In this document: positions 57,407 to 64,000 of the stretch, piece by piece
How the letters are laid out: each line of letters begins with the position of its first letter
Position numbering within the stretch: the first letter of the stretch is position 1
Assembly: GCF_030269485.1 (NCBI RefSeq)
Contig: NZ_BSTL01000007.1
Coordinates: forward strand, 339,945 to 403,944
Direction of reading: 5' to 3'
DNA length: 64,000 nt
DNA from: Actinoplanes sp. NBRC 103695
GTDB lineage: Bacteria > Actinomycetota > Actinomycetes > Mycobacteriales > Micromonosporaceae
Made by a program: the position numbers and the translations under genes
Notes under the pieces: generated by a model
What the model saw: only the letters and a program-made list of their open reading frames with translations
Database searches by the model: none
Told to the model about the DNA's origin: nothing

Positions 57407-59827
57407 GTGAACGACGTCAAGAGCTTGACCCAGGCCGAGGCCCAGGAGCGCGCCGCCCTGCTCGAGGTGGAGCGGTACGACATCGCGGTGGACCTCACCG
57501 ACCTGCCCACCGGTCCACGGGTGCGCAGCGTCTCGACGATCACGTTCACCTGCCGCACACCCGGGGCGGCGACCTTCGTGGACGCCGCCGCCACCGTGCT
57601 GCACGCCACCCTGAACGGTCGCGAGCTCGGTCCCGCCGCCGACGGCCGGGTGCCGCTCACCGACCTCGCCGCGACCAACACGCTGGTCGTCGAGTGCGAG
57701 CAGGCGGACACCCACGACGGGTCCGGCGTGCACAAGGCGGTGGACCCGGCCGACGGCGAGGTCTACCTGTGGATGACGTTCGAGCCGGACGAGGCCCGCT
57801 GGGTGTGGGCCTGCTTCGACCAGCCCGACCTGAAGGCGCCGCACGCGTTCACCGTGACCGCGCCGGCCGGCTGGACGGTGACCAGCAACTCCGGCGCCGC
57901 GAAGGTGACCGCGTCCGGGTCGTCGCAGGTCTGGGCGTTCCCGGCGACGCCGCGGCTGTCGCCGTACAACACCGTGATCAACGCCGGGCCGTTCTACGAG
58001 CTGCGGCGTCAGGTCGAGGGGTACGACCTGGGCCTGTTCTGCCGCCGGTCGCTGGCGGCCGTCCTCGACCGGGACGCGGACAAGCTGTTCACGGTGACCG
58101 AACAGGGCCTGCGCTTCTTCGGCGAGCAGTTCGGCATGCCGTTCCCGCAGGCCCGCTACGACCAGGTGTTCATGCCCGAGTACGGCGGCGCGATGGAGAA
58201 CTACGGCTGCGTCACCTGGGCCGACTCGTTCCTGCGCCGGGCCGAGCCGACCCCAGCCGAGGACGAGCTGCTGGCCAAGGTGCTGCTGCACGAGATGGCG
58301 CACATGTGGTTCGGCAACATCGTCACCATGCGCTGGTGGGACGACCTCTGGCTGAACGAGGCGTTCGCCGAGTTCGCCTGCAACTGGGCGGCCGCGGAGG
58401 CCACCGAGTACACCGACGCCTGGGCCGGGCACCTCGCCGACGACAAGCTCGAGGCGTACATCGCCGACCAGGGCCCCACCTCGCACCCGATCAGCGTCGA
58501 GATCTCCGATGTCGCCGAGGCCGCGTCGATCTTCGACTCGATCACCTACCCCAAGGGCGCCTCGGTGCTGCGCCAGCTGCAGGTCTACGTCGGCGAGGAG
58601 GCGTTCCGCACCGGCATGACCGCGTACTTCGCGCGCCACGCCTGGCAGAACACCACGCTGCAGGACCTGATCGACGAGCTCGCCGCGGTGAGCGGCAAGG
58701 ACCTGAACGCGTGGCGGGACGGCTGGCTGGCCACGGCCGGCACCGACCGGCTCTCGCTGGAGACGGCCGGCGACCAGCTGATCCTGGTCGGTCGCGGTCC
58801 GGCGGGCCCGCCCCGCCCGCAGGTGCTCGCGGTGAGCGCCTATCAACGGCAAGATCAGGCTCTGGTACGCACGGAGCAGGTGCGCGTCGAGATCCAGTCC
58901 GAGCGGACCCCCGTCGACCTGCCGGTGGGCGCCGACTTCTACCTGGTCAACGACGATGACCTGACCTTCGCGACGATCCGCCCCGCGGCGCCCGACCTGA
59001 CCCCGCTGCTGCCCACGGCGATCGCCCGCGGGGTCGGCGTGGCGACCAGCTGGGACGCGCTCGTCACCGGCGAGGCGACCGCCGCCGAGACCGCCGCCTG
59101 CCTGGCCGCCGTGCTGCGGGTCGAGACGGCGCCCGCCGTGATCGAGCCGTACCTGCGCCTGGCCGGCGACGTGGCCGAGTACTGGGCCGGCTTCGACCGC
59201 GCCGCGATCGCCACCGAGGTGGCCGACGTGTGCCGCGCGCTGGCCGGTCAGCCGCCCCGACGGCAGATCGCGCTGCGCGCCCTGGCCCGCGTCACCACGG
59301 ACGTCGACGAGCTGATCGCGGCCGCCGGCGACGACGTCGACCTGGGCTGGCGCGCGCTGGTCCGCAAGTCCGAGCTGGGCGGCGACACGGCCGCCGAGGT
59401 GGATGCGCTGCTGGCCCGCGACCCCGACCCGGACGCCAAGTTCCGTGCCCTCACGGTCCGGGCGGCGTCGCCGGACCCGGCGGCGAAGGCGGAGATCTGG
59501 CAGGCGCTGACCGTCGACCGTTCGGTGCCGATCGGCTCCTTCGGCCTGGTGGCCACCGCCCTGTGGCGTCCCGGCCAGGACGACGTCCTCGCCCCGTACG
59601 CCGACAAGTACCTGGACCTGCTGCCCAACCTGCACCGCAGCGGCATGATCGTGGCGATGTACTTCACCCGCCGGCTGTTCCCGGTCTTCACGATCGACGA
59701 GGCGTGGCTGGCCCGGGCTCGCGAGGCGGCGGCCGGCGACGTGGCGCCGGTGGTCCGCAAGACCTTGGCGGAACGAGCAGACGAGGTCTCCCGCATGCTC
59801 CGCACCCGTTCGCTGACCAAGGCCTGA
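57407..59827 (+). CDS. pepN: Aminopeptidase N (M1 family)
   Basis: 806-residue zinc aminopeptidase releasing N-terminal residues from peptides; cytosolic. GAMEN exopeptidase motif in EYGGAMENYG, and zinc site HEMAHMWFGN followed 18 residues later by the third-ligand Glu in WLNEAFAEF. Actinobacterial-type N-terminal beta domain and long helical C-terminal domain. GTG 57407 is chosen because TAGGGT (57394-57399) ends 7 nt before it; the GTG at 57398 overlaps that hexamer. Starts 11 bp after the MFS stop. Confidence 0.96.
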   Translation: MNDVKSLTQAEAQERAALLEVERYDIAVDLTDLPTGPRVRSVSTITFTCRTPGAATFVDAAATVLHATLNGRELGPAADGRVPLTDLAATNTLVVECEQADTHDGSGVHKAVDPADGEVYLWMTFEPDEARWVWACFDQPDLKAPHAFTVTAPAGWTVTSNSGAAKVTASGSSQVWAFPATPRLSPYNTVINAGPFYELRRQVEGYDLGLFCRRSLAAVLDRDADKLFTVTEQGLRFFGEQFGMPFPQARYDQVFMPEYGGAMENYGCVTWADSFLRRAEPTPAEDELLAKVLLHEMAHMWFGNIVTMRWWDDLWLNEAFAEFACNWAAAEATEYTDAWAGHLADDKLEAYIADQGPTSHPISVEISDVAEAASIFDSITYPKGASVLRQLQVYVGEEAFRTGMTAYFARHAWQNTTLQDLIDELAAVSGKDLNAWRDGWLATAGTDRLSLETAGDQLILVGRGPAGPPRPQVLAVSAYQRQDQALVRTEQVRVEIQSERTPVDLPVGADFYLVNDDDLTFATIRPAAPDLTPLLPTAIARGVGVATSWDALVTGEATAAETAACLAAVLRVETAPAVIEPYLRLAGDVAEYWAGFDRAAIATEVADVCRALAGQPPRRQIALRALARVTTDVDELIAAAGDDVDLGWRALVRKSELGGDTAAEVDALLARDPDPDAKFRALTVRAASPDPAAKAEIWQALTVDRSVPIGSFGLVATALWRPGQDDVLAPYADKYLDLLPNLHRSGMIVAMYFTRRLFPVFTIDEAWLARAREAAAGDVAPVVRKTLAERADEVSRMLRTRSLTKA

Positions 59828-59833
59828 CCCGCC

Positions 59834-60280
59834 GTGGCCGTCTCCCGCTCCGGCGACTGGTGGCAGGGCGAGAACGACGACGACCTGGCCGTGTACGTCC
59901 GCTCGTTCCGGGCGGGCGGCCACGACGTGGCGGAGACTCGCGGGCTGACGTGCCCCGCCTGCGGCTCGTCCACCTTCGGCGTGATGGTCGACGACGACGA
60001 GGGCGTGGCCGTCGCCGGCTGTCTGTCGTGCGGCGCGCAGGTCCCGGTCGGCGACAGCGCCGACCACATCGCCGACACGGACGTCGACCTGGGCGAGTGC
60101 GCCTGCCCGTGCGGCAACGAGTCCTTCTCGGCGGTGATCGGCTACGCCATCGGCGACGACGGCGAGGTCCGCTGGCTGAGCCTGGGCCTGCGCTGTCAGA
60201 TCGACGGCATCCTCGGCGTCTACGCCGACTGGAAGATCGACTACGCCCCGACCGCACATCTGATCCTTCCGCCCGCCTGA
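59834..60280 (+). CDS. Hypothetical protein with zinc-ribbon cysteines
   Basis: 148 residues. Three Cys pairs (TCPACGSS, GCLSCGAQ, CACPCGNE) suggest two small zinc-binding knuckles. Between and after them lie beta-rich segments (TFGVMVDDDEGVAVAG, SAVIGYAIGDDGEVRWLSLGLRC). Acidic overall. Starts 7 bp after pepN, so it is probably co-transcribed. No family is recognised. The zinc knuckles do not by themselves imply DNA binding. Confidence 0.7.
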   Translation: MAVSRSGDWWQGENDDDLAVYVRSFRAGGHDVAETRGLTCPACGSSTFGVMVDDDEGVAVAGCLSCGAQVPVGDSADHIADTDVDLGECACPCGNESFSAVIGYAIGDDGEVRWLSLGLRCQIDGILGVYADWKIDYAPTAHLILPPA

Positions 60281-60287
60281 CCTGCCG

Positions 60288-60446
60288 ATTCATCCGGGGA
60301 CCGAGTCGCAGCAGGCGCTCGACGATCTCCAGGCGGATCTGCCCGCCGCCGCGGGCGCCTCGCTGACCGTTGTCGTGCGGGCGCCGGCTGGGACCACGCC
60401 GGCCACGGCGGCGGTCAAGAATCAGGTGGCCGCCGTCGTGGCGCGA
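60288..60446 (+). pseudogene. Fragment of an MMPL-family transporter gene
   Basis: Without a start codon, the frame reads PGTESQQALDDLQADLPAAA and GASLTVVVRAPAGTTPATAA, which resembles the first extracytoplasmic segment of MMPL/RND transporters (GTESQQALDxLxxxLPxxxGA). The frame then dissolves, and the remaining several hundred residues of such a protein are absent. It is a remnant left between two minus/plus gene ends. Confidence 0.6.
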
Positions 60447-60563
60447 CCCTGCTGGCTCGACCGAGCACCCCGCACGTCGACATCGAGGGCGCCGAGCTGC
60501 GGGTCAGGGCTTCGCCGGACGAGCGGGAACTGACCCGGGTCTGACCCGGGTCAGCGGGCCGGC

Positions 60564-61769
60564 TCAGCGGGCCGGGACGAAGCAGCGGCCGTCGGCGATG
60601 CGTTCCTCGTGGGCCGCGTGGGCCCGGCCCAGCAGGAGCATCAGCTCGTCCTCCTCGCGGATGCGCTTGCGGTACTTCTCGGGGAGCTGCTTGATGTGGC
60701 CCTCCTCGACCTGGAGCTTGTGGAAGATCTCGTCGCAGTAGGCCGGGTCCTGCTCGATGCTGAGGAACTCGTTGGCGTGGCGGCGGGCCGCCGCCACGTA
60801 CGTCTGGGCTCGGCCCTTGGGGCTCAGCAGGCTCGCCACGACGGTGACGACGAGGACGAGGATGATCACGGCGAGGGAGAGGCTGGTGCTGATCTCGACC
60901 ACGTCGATGTGCTCGCCGCTGTTGATGAACGGGATGTTGTTCTCGTGCATGGCGTGCAGGATCAGCTTCACGCCGATGAAGGCCAGGATCGCCGCCAGGC
61001 CGTACGACAGGTAGATGAGCCGGTCCAGGAGGCCGTCCAGCAGGAAGTAGAGCTGGCGCAGGCCCAGCAGGGAGAACGCCGTCGCGGTGAAGACCAGGTA
61101 GACGCTCTGGGTGAGGCCGAAGATCGCGGGGATCGAGTCCAGGGCGAACAGGATGTCGGTGCCGCCGATGGCCACCATGACCAGGAGCATGGGGGTCATC
61201 ACGCGCTTGCCGTCCTGCACGGTGAAGAGCTTGTCGCCGTCGTACGTGTCCGAGGTGCGCAGGAAGCGTCGCGCGAGGCGGATCATGATGTTGTCGGAGG
61301 AACGCTCGTCGCCGTCGTCGCTCTTCAGCAGGTTGCCGGCGGTGACCAGCAGGATCAGGCCGAAGAGGTAGAACACCCAGGCGAACCGGTTGATCAGGGC
61401 CGCGCCCAGGAAGATGAAGCCGGTGCGGGCGATCAGCGAGAAGACGATGCCGAAGAGCAGGACCTTCTGCTGGTCGGCGCGCGGCACCTTGAAGCTGCCC
61501 AGCAGGACCAGGAAGACGAAGAGGTTGTCGACGGACAACGCCTTCTCGGTGACCCAGCCGGCGTAGTACTCGGCGCCGGCGTCCTGGCCGCCGAAGACGA
61601 ACACGCCCAGGCCGAAGAGCAGGGCGATGCCGACGTAGATCGAACTCCACAACGTCGCCTCCTTGAGGGAGGGGATGTGTGCTCGGCGGACGTGGAAGTA
61701 GAAGTCGAAAGCCACCAGGCCGGCAATGCCGGCCAGAGTCAACGCCCAGACCAGTCCGGACACCTGCAT
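60564..61769 (-). CDS. TerC family integral membrane protein (Alx-like)
   Basis: 401 residues, about nine transmembrane helices. TerC signatures: EKALSVDNLFVFLVLLGSFKVP (with the conserved acidic residue in SVDNLFVF) and GGTDILFALDSIPAIFGLTQ. The family is linked to manganese export and to loading of metalloenzymes, and to tellurite resistance in ter operons; no ter genes are present here. The C-terminal 70 residues form a cytoplasmic helical tail. ATG 61769 has GGGGAG at 7 nt; the upstream start at 61784 is rejected. Confidence 0.94.
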   Translation of the reverse strand: MQVSGLVWALTLAGIAGLVAFDFYFHVRRAHIPSLKEATLWSSIYVGIALLFGLGVFVFGGQDAGAEYYAGWVTEKALSVDNLFVFLVLLGSFKVPRADQQKVLLFGIVFSLIARTGFIFLGAALINRFAWVFYLFGLILLVTAGNLLKSDDGDERSSDNIMIRLARRFLRTSDTYDGDKLFTVQDGKRVMTPMLLVMVAIGGTDILFALDSIPAIFGLTQSVYLVFTATAFSLLGLRQLYFLLDGLLDRLIYLSYGLAAILAFIGVKLILHAMHENNIPFINSGEHIDVVEISTSLSLAVIILVLVVTVVASLLSPKGRAQTYVAAARRHANEFLSIEQDPAYCDEIFHKLQVEEGHIKQLPEKYRKRIREEDELMLLLGRAHAAHEERIADGRCFVPAR

Positions 61770-61800
61770 CGCGCCACTCCCCAAACGTGCACCGCGGCTG

Positions 61801-62559
61801 TCACTCGCGGCGCGATGATCTCAGCTGCGAGGCCGTCAGGAACAGGGTTTCACGGAGGTCTGCGTCCCGCAGGTCGGCACCCCGCAGGTCGGCTCCGGTG
61901 AAATCCGCCCGCCTCAGGTCGGCCTCTCTGAGGTCGGCGCCGATCAGCAGCGCGCCCCGGAAGTTGGCGCCGCGCAGGTCGCGGCCGCGGAACTTGCGGC
62001 CGATCAGGTTGGCGCCGCGGTGGTCCGGTCGCGGCCCGGACCCGGCCCGCGCGAGTTCGCTGGCCCGCTGGAGCAGCGGATTCACCCGCCGCCGGTGTGC
62101 GTCCAGGTCGAGGGCGGCGAGCTCGTCGGCCGTGCCCCGGGTCAGCTGCTCGGTCTCGGCGAGCGCTGCGCGCAGCTTGTCGTGTACGCGAGCGGCGGCG
62201 TCCAGAGCGAGCGCCTCGGTCAGGTACCAGAGCAGCTCGTGCAGTTGCCGCATCCGGGGCAGGGTGGCGAACATCGCACCGGCGATCCCGGGCGTCGACC
62301 GCCAGTCCCGGCCGCCGAAGGTGTCCTGGGTCACGTGCTGACCGGCCCCGAAGCAGTCGAACACCACGCAGCCGGGGAAGCCGCGCTCGGGGAGCCGGTC
62401 GTGGATGCCGCACCGGAAATCGTCCTGAAGGTTGGGGCAGGCTCGGCCGGCCGGCTTGTCGATAGCGAAGTCGGAGGACTTCGCGAAGGCGGGAGCAACG
62501 CAGCAGAGGCCCGCACATCGGGCGCAATCGGCGGCGAGTTCCACCGGCTTTGAAGGCAT
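61801..62559 (-). CDS. Pentapeptide-repeat protein with N-terminal cysteine cluster
   Basis: 252 residues. Residues 10-65 carry CARCAGLCC, ACPNL, RCGIHDR and GCVVFDC, a YkgJ-like metal or iron-sulfur binding pattern. A helical middle follows (RQLHELLWYLTEALAL). From about residue 185 pentapeptide repeats A(D/N)LxG run to the end (GANLIGRKFRGRDLRGAN..., GADLRGADLRDADLRE), giving a right-handed quadrilateral beta helix of about 13 repeats. Too short for a Qnr/MfpA-type gyrase mimic. Role unknown. ATG 62559. Confidence 0.85.
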   Translation of the reverse strand: MPSKPVELAADCARCAGLCCVAPAFAKSSDFAIDKPAGRACPNLQDDFRCGIHDRLPERGFPGCVVFDCFGAGQHVTQDTFGGRDWRSTPGIAGAMFATLPRMRQLHELLWYLTEALALDAAARVHDKLRAALAETEQLTRGTADELAALDLDAHRRRVNPLLQRASELARAGSGPRPDHRGANLIGRKFRGRDLRGANFRGALLIGADLREADLRRADFTGADLRGADLRDADLRETLFLTASQLRSSRRE

Positions 62560-62728
62560 GAGTCCAGGTTTAGCATTTAACGCTCCGTACTGTCGATCCG
62601 GTTGCAACACCTAGTACGACCAGCCAATAAGCGTGACCGCCCCGGATGATCAATACACAGAGTTATTTCCCATACGCTGCCCGGGACACCCGAGCGATGG
62701 CAGTCGCCCTGCCGTAGGAGAACCTGTG

Positions 62729-63877
62729 ATGCGCGTACGTTCCACGCGGCTTGCCGCCTCGCTGGTCGCGGGGGCGCTGGGACTGGGCACGGCGCTGATC
62801 GGCGCGAGCCCGGCCATGGCCGCCACCGTCCCCACCCTGACCGGCCCGGCGAGCGTGGTCGGCTGGACCTGGGCGACCCTGCACGGCAAGGCCGACCCCG
62901 GCGCGACGATCCGGCTGCGCGAGGCGGCCTACGTCTACCGCGACGACATGGACTACGCCACGCAGTTCTTCCCGGAGGACGTCGTCCAGACCACCGCCGA
63001 CAGCAGCGGCAACTTCACGCTGAAGCGCCGGCTGGACTCGGGCTTCACGTTCGTCGCCGAGGCGGACAACAACGCCAGCCTGCGGTCGGCGCCGATCAAC
63101 GTCGGCATCGTGGTCAAGCCCAGCCTGGACCTGAGCGTGTCCGGCACCAACGTGACCGTGACCGTGGAGTCCGAGCCGGGCCAGGCGTTCCTGCCGGTGC
63201 AGGTTCAACGCCAGTCGGGCAGCACGTGGACGACCCTGGTCGAGGGCCAGACCGCGGAGAGCGGCAGGTACTCGACCGTGCTGACCGGCCAGAGCGGCGC
63301 GCAGAACTACCGCGCACTGGTCGGCCCGGACCCGACGAACATGGTGCTGATCGGCGCCTCGGTGGTCGTGGGCATCAACGGCGGCGTGCCGAACCCGCCG
63401 ACCGATCCGACCACGCCGCCGACCACCCCCACCACCCCTACGACGCCCAAGCCGCCGGTCGTGACGCCGCCGAAGCCGACGACGCCCGGGACGATCACGC
63501 CGAAGGCCGGTGACGTCCGCTTCTCGCTGGTCGTCTACGACCCCGCGGGCAAGGACACCACGAAGAAGCTCAACCAGGAGTACGTCCGGATCACGAACTA
63601 CACGACCAAGACGTTCAACCTGAAGTACTGGACGATCAAGGACCGGGCCGGCGCCACCTACCGGTTCACCACGAACGTCTACCTGCGCGGCTACAAGAAC
63701 CTCTACATCCCGACCGGCAAGGGCACCAACGGCAAGCCGTCCAACTACCGCTACTGGGGTCGCGGCTCGTTCGTCTGGAACAACGGCGGCGACAGCGCCT
63801 ACCTGCGGAGCGGCTCGAACAAGCTGATCGACAGCTGCGGCTGGAGCAAGGTCGGCAAGGGCAAGACCTACTGCTAG
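62729..63877 (+). CDS. Secreted lamin-tail-domain (LTD) protein
   Basis: 382 residues. Signal peptide cleaved after SPAMA (about 31). An Ig-like or carboxypeptidase-regulatory-like domain follows (PTLTGPASVVGWTWATLHGKADPGATIRLR), then a second beta domain. A Thr/Pro linker (PTTPTTPTTPKPP) leads into a C-terminal lamin tail domain (YVRITNYTTKTFNLKYWTIKDRAG ... GSFVWNNGGDSAYLRSGSNKLIDSCGW). Secreted LTD proteins are often attached to nucleases or surface assemblies; this one has no enzyme domain. AGGAG ribosome binding site, ATG 62729. Confidence 0.9.
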   Translation: MRVRSTRLAASLVAGALGLGTALIGASPAMAATVPTLTGPASVVGWTWATLHGKADPGATIRLREAAYVYRDDMDYATQFFPEDVVQTTADSSGNFTLKRRLDSGFTFVAEADNNASLRSAPINVGIVVKPSLDLSVSGTNVTVTVESEPGQAFLPVQVQRQSGSTWTTLVEGQTAESGRYSTVLTGQSGAQNYRALVGPDPTNMVLIGASVVVGINGGVPNPPTDPTTPPTTPTTPTTPKPPVVTPPKPTTPGTITPKAGDVRFSLVVYDPAGKDTTKKLNQEYVRITNYTTKTFNLKYWTIKDRAGATYRFTTNVYLRGYKNLYIPTGKGTNGKPSNYRYWGRGSFVWNNGGDSAYLRSGSNKLIDSCGWSKVGKGKTYC

Positions 63878-63890
63878 ACCCAACGTCGTT

Positions 63891-64000
63891 CAGTTAAGCC
63901 GGTGTGGTGATCGTCAAGGCGTGTCTGAGACGTAAGCAGCGGAGCTCCTGTATAGAGGGTGGTCACTCTAAGACGCCCTGAACACGGGAGCTCCGCTGGC
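63891..64000 (+). mobile_element. Possible left end of an insertion sequence (cut by window)
   Basis: Starting near TTCAGTTAAGCC (63889-63900) the sequence becomes non-coding and contains a 12-bp perfect inverted repeat CAGCGGAGCTCC (63937-63948) / GGAGCTCCGCTG (63987-63998) around a 38-nt loop. This arrangement resembles the subterminal region upstream of IS4-type transposase genes in actinomycetes. No transposase frame is within the window, so the call is tentative. Confidence 0.4.

Noticed and set aside
57326..60259. 977-residue minus-strand frame opposite pepN
   Set aside because: Shadow of the pepN codon pattern with no recognisable domain.
61770..61800. yybP-ykoY manganese riboswitch before the TerC gene
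   Set aside because: Only 31 bp separate it from the next gene's end and no riboswitch core motif is visible.

Overview
The window is a high-GC actinobacterial chromosome segment with third-codon-position GC bias, many GTG starts and leaderless promoters, a UPF0182/WhiB7/mycoredoxin gene set and an initiator tRNA of mycobacterial type. Gene content fits Micromonosporaceae (Actinoplanes-like). That placement is inference, because no rRNA or marker search was possible.

Layout. 0-11.5 kb: an aldo-keto reductase cut by the left edge, a membrane-anchored protein, a methyltransferase, a threonine-aldolase-like PLP enzyme, a MerR regulator fused to sliding-clamp domains, divergent argP/lysE, divergent dapD/dapE (lysine and diaminopimelate metabolism), two LOG-family enzymes and a LacI regulator. 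11.5-18.8 kb: an AdnA/AdnB-type helicase-nuclease pair; the first subunit carries two low-complexity insertions. 18.8-21.2 kb: small conserved genes, a cold-shock gene with a structured leader, and an Rrf2 regulator. 21.2-25.4 kb (minus strand): a tight four-gene operon that looks like a conflict/defence system. It encodes an EACC1-like component, a caspase fused to a YqgE/AlgH domain, a SIR2-like protein with an unrecognised C-terminal half, and an MbcA/ParS/Xre-like antitoxin-type protein. A 17-bp perfect inverted repeat lies upstream of it.

25.5-33.7 kb: two M16 peptidases and NudC overlapping as an operon, a paralogous pair of unknown small proteins, and a 1187-residue LPXTG-anchored surface protein made of alternating 285-bp Ig-like repeats. 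33.9-47.7 kb: mycoredoxin, UvrD2, a whiB7 attenuator leader and whiB7, an AarF/ABC1 kinase, a ThiF-like protein, three perfect DnaA boxes, DUF5679, a YgjP-like metallopeptidase, a DUF2064-like gene flanked by a 61-bp inverted repeat, a zincin-type metalloprotease, a PDZ/Lon-like protease and UPF0182. adnAB, nudC, mrx1, uvrD2, whiB7, the ABC1 kinase, the zincin, the PDZ protease and the UPF0182 gene correspond to the M. tuberculosis Rv3193c-Rv3202c neighbourhood. The SIR2/caspase operon and the surface-protein region therefore look like lineage-specific insertions into an old syntenic block.

47.7-64 kb: two identical initiator tRNA genes with tandem repeats between them. Next comes a LacI-controlled sugar ABC transporter operon with a phosphomannose-isomerase-like gene and two palindromic operators. 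After that are a spermidine-synthase-like gene divergent from an MFS transporter, aminopeptidase N, an MMPL-transporter remnant, a TerC protein, a pentapeptide-repeat protein, a secreted lamin-tail-domain protein, and what may be the left end of an insertion sequence at the right edge.
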